Shown: piece after piece, positions 7,274 through 15,253 of the stretch | How positions within the stretch are numbered: the first letter of the stretch is position 1 | Layout: each line of letters starts with the position of its first letter | Assembly (NCBI RefSeq): GCF_022427145.1 | Contig: NZ_JAKSXN010000020.1 | Location: 17,362-81,361 of the forward strand | DNA: 64,000 nt | From: Paenibacillus timonensis | Lineage (GTDB): Bacteria > Bacillota > Bacilli > Paenibacillales > Paenibacillaceae | Reading direction: 5' to 3' | Program-made: the position numbers and the translations under genes | The notes under the pieces: generated by a model | Databases searched by the model: none | What the model was told of the DNA's origin: nothing | Seen by the model: only the letters and a program-made list of their open reading frames with translations

Positions 7274-9085
7274 TTACTGTAAAATAGTCGGCAGCTTCTC
7301 GAACTTCTCCGCATCGATCAGTCCGAGATCGGTAATCTTCCACTTCGGACTGGTCACGAGGGACAGGAAGCTCAAATGCATGAACGGAACATGCAGCGTG
7401 CAGCCTAGCTCCTCCTTCGCCTGACGGTGAAGCTCGGCGACAGCCGCGCTCATTTCCTTGCCGGTCAGTTCGTCGGACATCAGCCCGCCGATCCGCAGCG
7501 GCAAATCGCCAATCACCTTCCCGTCCTTGATCATGCAGATGCCGCCGTTCATGGCGATCACGCGGTTGACGGCCACCTTCATATCCTCATAATTGGTTCC
7601 GGTGACGATGATATTATGCGTGTCATGGGCAATGCTCTGGGCAATGGCCCCCTCGCGCAGCTTCATGCCGCGCACAAAGGTTCGTCCGATTCTTCCGCTG
7701 CGGGCATGCCGTTCAACGACAAGCAGCGGCAGAATATCACTCCCCACATCGGGCTGGACAATCCCCTCCCGCACCGTCAGGTTAACTTCCAGCGCCCCTG
7801 TCAAATTCTGATCAGGAATTACTTCAAGCGCGCGAACCTTGGCCTGTGTTCCCTTCGCTTCAATATACATATCCTTCACCGTGACAGGCGAACGCTTCAC
7901 AGATGACTTCACGGAAGACGGATACGTATAAGCAGGAATATCGAGCAACAGCTCGCCCCTCGCCGCTGCCTTGACGCCACCGAGATATACGCTGTCAATG
8001 GTCATCTCCCGCAGATCGGAAATGACGGCGATATCCGCCCGCTTGCCCGGCGCAAGAACTCCGATATCTCCGAAGCCGAAATGGGTCGCCGGATTGATCG
8101 TTACCATCTGAATTGCTTCAACCGGATCGATGCCCTGCGCAATCGTTCTGCGGACGATGTCATTCATATGACCGAGCTTCAGCAGATCCTCCGGAACCAT
8201 ATCATCTGATACCAGAATAGCCCGGCGTGAATCGACGCCTTCCTCGGTAATCGCACGGATGCATTCCGCCATATTGCGTTGGGAGGAGCCTTCCCGGATA
8301 AACACGCTTACGCCGTAGCGAAGCTTCTCCATCATCTCTTCCTTGGTCGTTGTCTCGTGACAGGACACATGCGTTCCACCACCAATAATATGGGCGGCCA
8401 GTTCCTTGCCGAACAAGCCCGGCGCGTTCCCCTCCACCGTCTTCCCGATGCTCTTTGCGTATACAACGGAGGTGATCAGATCATCGATGAGCGGAGAGGC
8501 ATGGTTGAAGACCGGCATAACATTACTGAAGCCCTGAATTTCGCCGATACCCTGTACGTAAGGATCATTCAGCAGCTCCACCATATCTTTGGAATTGATC
8601 TCGGCGCCCGCAGTTTCCAGACCCGGGGCATCCGGGGTCAGACAGGGAACGGTATAAAGCACCCGGTTTGGGAGGCTCCGCGCCTCATCGATCATGGCCC
8701 GGATGCCGGGAACTCCAAGCACATTTCCGATTTCATGAGGATCGGCAATCAGTGTTGTCGTTCCTGTGGGAATCGACAGCTTCGAGAACTCGGTCACCGT
8801 CAGCATCGCACTTTCAAAATGCATATGGGAATCGATAAATCCCGGACTGATAAATTGCCCTTTCACCTGTTCCACGATCGTATTCGGACCGATCAGCTCT
8901 GAGCAATCCCCGACCATGAGGATACGTTCACCTTTGACCGCGACATCGCCCTGATAGATTTCTCTTGTCATAACATTGATGATAAAGCCGCCGGTTAGCA
9001 CCAGATCGGCATAGCTGCCACGATCCAGTAGCGTATCGATCAGCCGCCGGTATTCCAGCGCTTCCTTGATTCTTTTTGGTTCCAC
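7274..9085 (-). CDS. ade: adenine deaminase (Ade family amidohydrolase)
   Basis: The 603 residues are the family's usual length. Order: an N-terminal helix and small beta domain (DLVLTGGFIINVMTREIY), the amidohydrolase barrel with metal motif IDSHMHFES at about residue 88, VSCHETTTKEE, a second-metal region near EGSSQRNM, LVSDDM with its Asp, then the Ade-specific C-terminal domain (IAHDTHNIIVTGT, GLMSDELTG). Known members turn adenine into hypoxanthine and ammonia. GTG 9085 is the start, behind TAGGGGG, 14 bp after the BMC-P stop. Being embedded between shell and hydrolase genes, it could instead act on a related purine ring (inference), since ring-opening amidohydrolases share this fold. 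Confidence 0.85.
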   Translation of the reverse strand: MEPKRIKEALEYRRLIDTLLDRGSYADLVLTGGFIINVMTREIYQGDVAVKGERILMVGDCSELIGPNTIVEQVKGQFISPGFIDSHMHFESAMLTVTEFSKLSIPTGTTTLIADPHEIGNVLGVPGIRAMIDEARSLPNRVLYTVPCLTPDAPGLETAGAEINSKDMVELLNDPYVQGIGEIQGFSNVMPVFNHASPLIDDLITSVVYAKSIGKTVEGNAPGLFGKELAAHIIGGGTHVSCHETTTKEEMMEKLRYGVSVFIREGSSQRNMAECIRAITEEGVDSRRAILVSDDMVPEDLLKLGHMNDIVRRTIAQGIDPVEAIQMVTINPATHFGFGDIGVLAPGKRADIAVISDLREMTIDSVYLGGVKAAARGELLLDIPAYTYPSSVKSSVKRSPVTVKDMYIEAKGTQAKVRALEVIPDQNLTGALEVNLTVREGIVQPDVGSDILPLLVVERHARSGRIGRTFVRGMKLREGAIAQSIAHDTHNIIVTGTNYEDMKVAVNRVIAMNGGICMIKDGKVIGDLPLRIGGLMSDELTGKEMSAAVAELHRQAKEELGCTLHVPFMHLSFLSLVTSPKWKITDLGLIDAEKFEKLPTILQ

Positions 9086-9099
9086 TTCGGATCAGCCCC

Positions 9100-9369
9100 C
9101 TACTGTTCACTCTCCAGACTGTCTATGATGCCGACGATCGCTGCATCGACAGGAGCACCTTCATTTGCAATCGCTCTTGCGGCCATACTGCCCAACACTA
9201 AAATCACCTGCTCCCCTACCCCCGCTCCTACGGTATCCACCGCGATGATGGGATGTCCGGTCAAAGTCCCGTCAAGCCGGATGGGTTGAGTGATCAGCAG
9301 CTTGGTGCCGACCAGCCGCTCGTCTTTTCTGGTTGCGGTCACCCGCCCGATCACTTTTCCAATTTGCAT
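9100..9369 (-). CDS. BMC-P vertex protein (EutN/CcmL/PduN family)
   Basis: An 89-residue protein with the EutN/CcmL signature: QIGKVIGRVTATRKDE at the start, LLITQP, AVDTVGAGVGEQVILVLGS and APVDAAIVGIID at the end. Such proteins form pentamers that cap the twelve vertices of the icosahedral shell. Its presence implies a closed compartment. ATG 9369 directly abuts the TAG stop of the preceding gene, with GAGGAG nine bases upstream inside that gene, so the two are translationally coupled. It is the only vertex protein in the window. Confidence 0.95.
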   Translation of the reverse strand: MQIGKVIGRVTATRKDERLVGTKLLITQPIRLDGTLTGHPIIAVDTVGAGVGEQVILVLGSMAARAIANEGAPVDAAIVGIIDSLESEQ

Positions 9370-10188
9370 CTACATCATCTCCTCATCCCGCGCCTGCAGG
9401 ATCTGTATTCCGTATTGTGCCGCCAAGTCGCGGGCAAGCGGAGTAATGATTGAACCCCGGCCCGTCTTCAGTTGCGTAACACCGCCAGACACCGCCGACA
9501 GAATTTCATCTCCGGAAATCAGTTCCTTTTTCTTACTGCCGCCGGCGACCCAATTCTCAATGGGCTCACTCCCTAGCAGCGTCATTCCATAACTCCGCAG
9601 CGTCCCCAGCATTGTTGCCGCTTCATGCCTCATCGCAGGCGGCATGGACAAGCCGCGCGCTATCCATTCCGGACTGTCATCTTTTACACCTGCGCGAAGG
9701 GCGGCGACTTTCCTGCCCGAACATAAGCCCTGAAGGATCAGCCGCGCCGTAGACGATTCGTCATCCAGCCTGGAAATTCTGGACATTAAGGAGAAGGACA
9801 GCACCGGGATGAACAAATACTGAATATTGGACGCCAGCGGGAGTTCCATGCCGGTATTCGCGCCGGCATCCCAGGGGTTTCCGGAGACGCTGGGATCAAC
9901 AGCAATCCGGAAACTCACCCCTGGTTCCATAAAATCATCCACTCCGGTCACTTTCGCAATTTCTCCCCGCCCCATGACCTGACTCAGAGCAGGGTCAACA
10001 TACAGCTGCAATCTGATCTCCATTCCGGCTAACCGCCGCACTGCTGCTATGCCTTCCTCCATCCCGATCCAGTGACGGGTAAGGAGCACTAGCACGCGGG
10101 GATACCTTTGATCCAGCTCCGCTTCCCTGCCGCGATACAGCATTTCGGCGGCGGTTCGTAGAGCGAGCATGCTAGATGAGGATCGCAT
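9370..10188 (-). CDS. BMC-associated flavoprotein-like protein (Eut/Pdu operon family)
   Basis: A 272-residue protein of uncertain function. Its central part (YLFIPVLSFSLMSRIS, STARLILQGLCSGRKVAALR, LRSYGMTLL) follows the pattern of a family found in ethanolamine and propanediol BMC operons (TIGR02536-like, flavoprotein-like fold; from memory). The C-terminus GRGSIITPLARDLAAQYGI matches the ITPxARD helix seen in many BMC cargo proteins. The first 20 residues (SSMLALRTAAEMLYRG) could form an amphipathic helix that binds the shell (inference). It is placed between the BMC-H and BMC-P genes. The start at 10188 has only a weak ribosome binding site. Confidence 0.6.
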   Translation of the reverse strand: MRSSSSMLALRTAAEMLYRGREAELDQRYPRVLVLLTRHWIGMEEGIAAVRRLAGMEIRLQLYVDPALSQVMGRGEIAKVTGVDDFMEPGVSFRIAVDPSVSGNPWDAGANTGMELPLASNIQYLFIPVLSFSLMSRISRLDDESSTARLILQGLCSGRKVAALRAGVKDDSPEWIARGLSMPPAMRHEAATMLGTLRSYGMTLLGSEPIENWVAGGSKKKELISGDEILSAVSGGVTQLKTGRGSIITPLARDLAAQYGIQILQARDEEMM

Positions 10189-10196
10189 GCCAGGTC

Positions 10197-10478
10197 CTAC
10201 GCTTTAATGCAGGACAGAATTGCTTTTTCCACTTCGCTGTGGGGTCTTGGAATGACATGCACCGAGATTAACTCGCCTACCCGCTTGGCCGCACCGGCTC
10301 CCGCATCGGTCGCTGCTTTAACCGCGCCTACATCTCCCCGCACCATAACGGTAACAAGACCGAAGCCGATTTTTTCATACCCGCATATCTCTACGTTGGC
10401 CGCTTTGACCATGGCATCTGCCGCTTCAATTGCTCCGACAAGCCCCTTCGTTTCGATCAATCCTAAAGCTTCTCCCAT
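10197..10478 (-). CDS. BMC-H shell hexamer protein (PduA/EutM-like) 1
   Basis: A 93-residue single-domain BMC protein: [21 protein letters not shown], then [25 protein letters not shown] and [12 protein letters not shown]. This is the standard PduA/EutM/CcmK pattern, whose hexamers tile the facets with a central pore. I start it at ATG 10478, eight bases after GGGAGG, rather than 15 codons upstream, where nothing in the family extends. Its close match to family consensus suggests it is a main facet protein. Confidence 0.95.
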   Translation of the reverse strand: MGEALGLIETKGLVGAIEAADAMVKAANVEICGYEKIGFGLVTVMVRGDVGAVKAATDAGAGAAKRVGELISVHVIPRPHSEVEKAILSCIKA

Positions 10479-10579
10479 TTTCAATTCCTCCCGATAAATG
10501 ATTGTTTCTGCATAAGGCTGCACTCCAACGAACGTGGGCCGTCCATGATGTTCTCACTGCTATTTCAGCTTACATGCTG

Positions 10580-10984
10580 CTATTCCGGCTTTGGCGGAGT
10601 TTGTCTACCCGGTCCCGCCGGTCGCTTCTTGACCTCGGCTGCGGAGGAATCCGGCTCAGGAATTTGAACCTGCGCCGGACGCTCCGCTGAGAGAACCTCG
10701 AACCGCGACAGTATCTTCGTGACGACATCGCTGTGTGCTCTCGGAATGATATGCGCGGAGACGACCTTGCCGATTCGTTCGGCCGCCGTTCTACCGGCCT
10801 CAACCGCAGAGGTGACCGCAGCCACATCCCCGCTAAAATGGATGGTTACACCGAGCATTCCGCCCACTCCGATGACTTTTTCCACAGCCTCAATCGTGAC
10901 ATCTGCCGTCTTCAGCGCAGCATCCGCTGCCGATACGGCGGTTGTAAATCCAATTGCTTCAATAAGACCCAATGCTTGCTGCAT
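10580..10984 (-). CDS. BMC-H shell protein 2 with C-terminal tail
   Basis: Residues 1-90 are a BMC domain (ALGLIEAIGFTTAVSAAD, HFSGDVAAVTSAVEAG, HIIPRAHSDV). Residues about 91-134 add a tail rich in Pro, Lys, Arg and Glu, ending in RPAGPGRQTPPKPE, which looks disordered. Normal PduA-type proteins stop near residue 95. Such tails can point into the lumen or cytosol and recruit partners (EutK and PduJ/K variants are precedents for added domains). The insertion GVGGMLGV in place of the usual short loop may also change the pore. ATG 10984 sits eight bases after AAGGAGG. Confidence 0.9.
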   Translation of the reverse strand: MQQALGLIEAIGFTTAVSAADAALKTADVTIEAVEKVIGVGGMLGVTIHFSGDVAAVTSAVEAGRTAAERIGKVVSAHIIPRAHSDVVTKILSRFEVLSAERPAQVQIPEPDSSAAEVKKRPAGPGRQTPPKPE

Positions 10985-11005
10985 CAGCTAATCCTCCTTC
11001 CGTTA

Positions 11006-12061
11006 TCAGGCATAACGCTCTATCAGCTTCCCGAACAAAGTCGAGGCTTCCGACAGGTCTCCCCGCTCCCCGGTAAGGATCACGTATTCATCCGCAATGC
11101 TGAACTTCACCCGGGAACTCATGCCCAGCTTGAGTGCTCTGTCCAGAAGCGCAATGCTGCGGTACCGTGAAATGCCCTCCAGGGCGGCGACAGCATCGCC
11201 ACGGGGAATATCCAGATACTTCATCAGAATCGAAGAAGGTTCCAGTGCGATATAACTCTGAATCCGGCGGCTCCCGCTCCGCAGACATTGTTCGTACATA
11301 CTCAGAAGGACATTCCGGATCTCGGATGGGGCCTCTCCGGTAAGCACGGCCTGAAAATCCCGGTCGCCTTCCCTCTTCCAGTTAATGTCTACGTCGACAC
11401 CGGATATGGCGGAACATCCACTCAGCAGAAATAATTGCCCGGGCCGGCAGCGGCCTTCGGCAATGATTCCTACCGATTTGGCAGAATTTCGACGGAGGCC
11501 CAGCTCACCGATCAATTCCGGACGAAGATCCGGGTAATACCAGAAGTCCATCCCGGCGCAGCTTCGGCCGAGCATGCTAGACTCATCTGGAGTAGCCGCT
11601 GTATCCGTGCAGCCCGCCCCGCATTCCTCCCGGCTGTTCCCTTGAACTAGGGACATCCGCAGCAAGGGCGCCAGCGATTCCTCGATGAAATCGCGGGTCA
11701 GGGGAGCCGCAGATACTGAATTAGAAGCCAAAGCCTTCACGGTTCCAGGAACAGGTGCCGATGGAGACACGAACGCGGGTGATGAAGCCTGCGCCGACAC
11801 CGTTACCGCCACAGGCGAGCCAGCTGAAGCCAGCACTGGCGCAGTCGATGTCACTGCTGCTCTTTCATTCCCACCGGACATCGCACCGAGACGTTGTTCC
11901 TTCCGTTCCAGCTGGTAATTAGGACGGCTGATCCCTGGCACGGCGGATGTCCGCAAGTCTAGATTTATCCGGGAAGGCTCAATACTGCGATCCGGGTTAC
12001 GACGTCCGCCGGCTCCGCCACGCAGCGCCTCCTGCACAATTCCCTTCATAAAATCCGACAC
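11006..12061 (-). CDS. divergent tandem BMC-T shell protein (EutL/PduB-like) with long N-terminal region
   Basis: A 351-residue protein. Residues about 174-260 (YYPDLRPELIGELGL, SAKSVGII, VLTGEAPSEIRNVLLS) align with the first BMC fold of EutL-type trimers. Residues about 285-351 (GDAVAALEGISRYRSIALLDRA then VILTGERGDLSEAS) form a weaker second one. Residues 1-14 (MSDFMKGIVQEALR) are amphipathic and run into GGAGGRR, like an encapsulation peptide. Residues about 65-120 are Ala/Ser/Pro/Val-rich and probably disordered. A second amphipathic helix is DFIEESLAPLLRM at about 124-136. GTG 12061 follows AGGAGG. The N-terminal region may tie cargo to the shell, as proposed for PduB (inference). Confidence 0.75.
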   Translation of the reverse strand: MSDFMKGIVQEALRGGAGGRRNPDRSIEPSRINLDLRTSAVPGISRPNYQLERKEQRLGAMSGGNERAAVTSTAPVLASAGSPVAVTVSAQASSPAFVSPSAPVPGTVKALASNSVSAAPLTRDFIEESLAPLLRMSLVQGNSREECGAGCTDTAATPDESSMLGRSCAGMDFWYYPDLRPELIGELGLRRNSAKSVGIIAEGRCRPGQLFLLSGCSAISGVDVDINWKREGDRDFQAVLTGEAPSEIRNVLLSMYEQCLRSGSRRIQSYIALEPSSILMKYLDIPRGDAVAALEGISRYRSIALLDRALKLGMSSRVKFSIADEYVILTGERGDLSEASTLFGKLIERYA

Positions 12062-12074
12062 CGCCCATCACCTC

Positions 12075-12341
12075 CTAGAATAGTATTTTGGCAAGCTCGG
12101 GATGCGGGCGCGGGATAACGTTGCAGGAGATCAGTTCTCCCCCCGCGCGCTTATAGGCGGTCTTTCCGGCTTCCACCGCAGCGGTCACGGCTGCAACATC
12201 CCCTTCTACCACGACGGCCACAAGGCCCGAGCCGACAACCTTCATATCGATCATCTTGACGGTAGCAGCTTTGCACATCGTATCCAACGCTTCCATTGCC
12301 GCAACAAGGCCACGAGTTTCAATCAGGCCGATGGCTTCCAT
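12075..12341 (-). CDS. BMC-H shell hexamer protein 3
   Basis: An 88-residue BMC domain: MEAIGLIETRGLVAAMEALD, VVEGDVAAVTAAVEAG and NVIPRPHPELAK. It has a Met/Leu-rich variant of the usual DaalKaA helix (LDTMCKAATVKM), and the loop before the C-terminal strand has an extra Gly (RAGGELIS). It is the first shell gene of the operon after ubiD, with GAAGGAGG ten bases before ATG 12341. With the two other BMC-H genes it gives three hexamer types, a complete shell together with BMC-T and BMC-P. Confidence 0.95.
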   Translation of the reverse strand: MEAIGLIETRGLVAAMEALDTMCKAATVKMIDMKVVGSGLVAVVVEGDVAAVTAAVEAGKTAYKRAGGELISCNVIPRPHPELAKILF

Positions 12342-12362
12342 AACGGTGATCCACCTCCTTCA

Positions 12363-13700
12363 TCATAAATAATCCTGGATATTAAAATTGGGAGCGACCG
12401 GAATGCTCGTCCGCCGATAGGACTCCTTGGCCGCTATCGGACATGTCGCATCGATCCCCATTTTGGCTGACACTCCCCGAAGCTGATGGGAAGGCTCCAG
12501 CGGTGAGCCTTTGGCGCCGGGAACGATGAACACATCAAGATCCGCTTGAACGCGTGTCGCAATCGCCCATTCCACGTCCTGAGGATCGAATAGATTCACA
12601 TCCTCATCCACCACCACAACATGTTTCAGATCCTTGTCGCTCGCGAATGCAGCGAGCAATGCCTGCTTGCCGTCACCTTCACTGCGTTTGCGGATTGAAA
12701 TCACCGCATGATAACGGCCAATCCCGCCTACCGTTAGGTGGACATTCAGCACCTCCGGCACAACCTGGCGTACGGTGCTAAGCAGTGTCGCTTCCCGGGC
12801 TAGTGCCATCGGCAGATGCTCTTCATGGCTGGACGGATAAATCGTCTGCCAGATCGGCTTATTCCGGTACGTAATCGCCGTGAATTCGATGACGGGCTGC
12901 GGCGTACGATCCCCGTAATACCCTCCAAGTTCACCGAACGGTCCCTCCGGCTCCCGGACATGGGGTAGGATTCTGCCTTCCAGCACGACTTCCGCTTCGG
13001 CGAGCACTTCCAGATCCACCGTCTGGCACTGTACAACCTCCAGTGGTGAACCAAGCAGCGCCCCCGCCACATCAAGCTTGTCACAGTGGTATAGATGCGT
13101 GCTGATCTGCGAGGCAAGCACGACCGCAGGCACGACGCCGAACATCACCGCAACCTCCATTGGCTCTCCCCGCTGCTCGGTTTCCAAGAACTGCCTATAC
13201 AGCTCTGTCGAAGAGATCAGTACACTGGAATGATTACCTTCAAGTATCTGCATCCGGCGGATCGAGGTGTACCGTTTGCGACCGCTCCGGTCCTTGACGA
13301 CGAGAATGCCCGATACGAGATAAGCTCCCGAATCGTCCTTGTGATAAGTACAGACTGGAAAATAATCCGTGATCTCTTTGGGCTGGAGCACTACATTTTC
13401 ATGAACGGGACCCGAAACGACCTTCCGTGTCTTGATTGGATGAACAATGGAGTCGATCAGCCTCTCTACAAGCCGGTCACATGTAATCCCCATTGTCTCC
13501 GCCAGCAGATCGCGGTCCCCGCCAAGCCCCGATACCATCGGCATGTTATAACCCCTGATCTTCTCGAAGTAGAACGGCTGCTTCCCTTTCCCGGTCTTGA
13601 TGACCGCCCCAACCTCAAAGACAGGATCAACTTCTTTGCGGATATGAGTGATGCGGTTGCTGTGTTCCAAATGCTGTAGAAGCTCCCGGATGTTGTTCAT
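12363..13700 (-). CDS. UbiD family prenyl-FMN decarboxylase
   Basis: The 445 residues are typical for UbiD decarboxylases, which remove or add CO2 on aromatic, heteroaromatic or alpha-beta unsaturated acids using prenylated FMN. The active-site block REPEGPFGELGGYYG holds the Arg-Glu-Glu motif. GITCDRLVERL, SSHEEHLPMALAREA and KGSPLEPSHQLRG are other family blocks, and the C-terminus is NIQDYL. ATG 13700 overlaps the ubiX stop (ATGA), so the pair is coupled. The sequence does not reveal the substrate. Placement directly before shell genes suggests that the decarboxylation happens inside, or feeds, the compartment. Confidence 0.9.
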   Translation of the reverse strand: MNNIRELLQHLEHSNRITHIRKEVDPVFEVGAVIKTGKGKQPFYFEKIRGYNMPMVSGLGGDRDLLAETMGITCDRLVERLIDSIVHPIKTRKVVSGPVHENVVLQPKEITDYFPVCTYHKDDSGAYLVSGILVVKDRSGRKRYTSIRRMQILEGNHSSVLISSTELYRQFLETEQRGEPMEVAVMFGVVPAVVLASQISTHLYHCDKLDVAGALLGSPLEVVQCQTVDLEVLAEAEVVLEGRILPHVREPEGPFGELGGYYGDRTPQPVIEFTAITYRNKPIWQTIYPSSHEEHLPMALAREATLLSTVRQVVPEVLNVHLTVGGIGRYHAVISIRKRSEGDGKQALLAAFASDKDLKHVVVVDEDVNLFDPQDVEWAIATRVQADLDVFIVPGAKGSPLEPSHQLRGVSAKMGIDATCPIAAKESYRRTSIPVAPNFNIQDYL

Positions 13701-14263
13701 TCGTCCACCGCTTTCTCTCCCCATCTCGCCATCAGCCGGTGGTCGATATTCAAGGCATCAAGAATCCGGGCGATTACGAAGTTGACCAGCTCCCAAATCT
13801 CGGTCGGATGGTGATAAAATCCAGGCGAGGCAGGCATGATGTCTGCGCCTGCACGAGCCAGCCGGGTCATATTCTCCAGATGAATCAAATGAAGCGGAGT
13901 CTCGCGCGGAACGACAATCAGTCGTCTCTTCTCCTTGAGCATAACGCTCGCCGTTCGGCTCAGCAGGGTATCCCCGACGCCGTTCGCGATCGCGCCAAGT
14001 GAATTCATCGAACAGGGCAGGACAACCATTCCGTCCGTCTTGAAGGAACCACTCGCTACAGAAGCGAACAAATTGCTGTTGTCCAGCACTTCGGCGTATG
14101 TCTTGATCTCGTTCATTGTGATGCCGCACTCGAATTTCATAACTTTCTTAGCCATTTCGGTCGCAATAACATACGTCTCGATATTCAATTGATGCAACGC
14201 CCGAATCAGCGTATATGCGTAGATGGAGCCGCTAGCTCCTGTAATGCCTACCACAATTTTCAT
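13697..14263 (-). CDS. ubiX: UbiX flavin prenyltransferase
   Basis: The 188-residue enzyme joins dimethylallyl phosphate to FMN to make the UbiD cofactor. GITGASGSIYA binds FMN. CSMNSLGAIANGVGD, VPRETPLHLIHLENM and RAGADIMPASPGFYHHP are the diagnostic blocks and keep the conserved Arg, Glu and Tyr. I start it at ATG 14263, seven bases after AAAGGAG, instead of 14 codons upstream. It overlaps ubiD by four bases. Being in the same operon it guarantees active UbiD here, so the decarboxylase is probably central to the pathway and not a relic. Confidence 0.95.
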   Translation of the reverse strand: MKIVVGITGASGSIYAYTLIRALHQLNIETYVIATEMAKKVMKFECGITMNEIKTYAEVLDNSNLFASVASGSFKTDGMVVLPCSMNSLGAIANGVGDTLLSRTASVMLKEKRRLIVVPRETPLHLIHLENMTRLARAGADIMPASPGFYHHPTEIWELVNFVIARILDALNIDHRLMARWGEKAVDE

Positions 14264-14326
14264 CTTGATGTCTCCTTTAACTGCTCCGGACCGGCGCCGG
14301 TTCACGGGAACCAGGTCTGCGCTTAG

Positions 14327-15115
14327 TCAGGACGACTTATAGTTTGTCTGGATGACCTGCGTGAGCATGGCATGAAGCTTCTGCACGGCGTACCGGATGA
14401 AGATATGGCCCTTCTCCACCGTTGCGAGCGTTGGCGCTCCGATAACGCCGTGATGGGAGACGTCTTTGGTCTTCCAGCCGGGCGTTACTGGGCCTTTGAG
14501 CGTGACATGCGGATTCGCCGTAAGCTGGATGTCCGGGTACTCATCCACGGCTTTGCCCATATCAACCGCTTCGGGACAAAACACCAGCATAAGCGAAGTT
14601 TCCAGCTCGCAAGCATGGAAGACGCCATATTCCCCGGATTGCTGCACCTTCTCCAGAATCTCGTTCCAGAAGGAGGTAAACCACCAGTCAAACACAAACA
14701 CTTCCATATCATGCTTGATGCGCATATCCCGGCTCAGCACATGAAGCAGGTCCGTATTCCCCCCATGGCTGTTCATCAACAGCACTTTGGTGAACCCGTG
14801 GCAGCGGACCGATTTGCTCAAATCGTCCAGCATCGAGTAGAACGTGTGGGTGCTGAAGCTTAGCGTACCGGGAAAATCCATATGCTCCATGCTCTTGCCT
14901 ACCGGGAGCAGCGGGGTTATCAACACCTGGTTATCCGGAAAATCACATTCCTTCATGAACACGTTCAGCAGATTGTCCAGGATGATCGAATCCGTTCCGA
15001 CTGGCAGATGGCTTCCATGCTGCTCCGTTGCCCCGATCGGAATAATCACGAGCGAATGCTCCTTGTCCATAGCGCTAATTTCTTCGGTGGTGCACATACC
15101 CCATTGTCGAATCAT
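14327..15115 (-). CDS. creatininase family amidohydrolase
   Basis: The 262 residues show the creatininase (creatinine amidohydrolase) fold. Metal ligands are visible in GATEQHGSHLPVGTDS (Glu, His, Asp), MNSHGGN (His) and HACELETSLM (Glu). Members open small cyclic amides (creatinine) or deformylate/dehydrate pterin and riboflavin precursors. With an isochorismatase-type hydrolase next to it, the set recalls creatinine-type routes in which a ring is opened and a carbamoyl group then removed. No creatinase or sarcosine gene is present, so another nitrogen ring is likelier (inference). ATG 15115 follows AAAGGAGCGGG. Confidence 0.85.
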   Translation of the reverse strand: MIRQWGMCTTEEISAMDKEHSLVIIPIGATEQHGSHLPVGTDSIILDNLLNVFMKECDFPDNQVLITPLLPVGKSMEHMDFPGTLSFSTHTFYSMLDDLSKSVRCHGFTKVLLMNSHGGNTDLLHVLSRDMRIKHDMEVFVFDWWFTSFWNEILEKVQQSGEYGVFHACELETSLMLVFCPEAVDMGKAVDEYPDIQLTANPHVTLKGPVTPGWKTKDVSHHGVIGAPTLATVEKGHIFIRYAVQKLHAMLTQVIQTNYKSS

Positions 15116-15253
15116 TCACACCCGCTCCTTTTTGCTTCATTTCTCGAACATGAGGGGACCCTTCGGCTATAAAGGCCATGCGTTTCACATTTCCCGGAGT
15201 CGCCAGACGTTTCCCAAGGTGCACTCCGACCAGCTCGTCTCCCGGTTCCAGCG

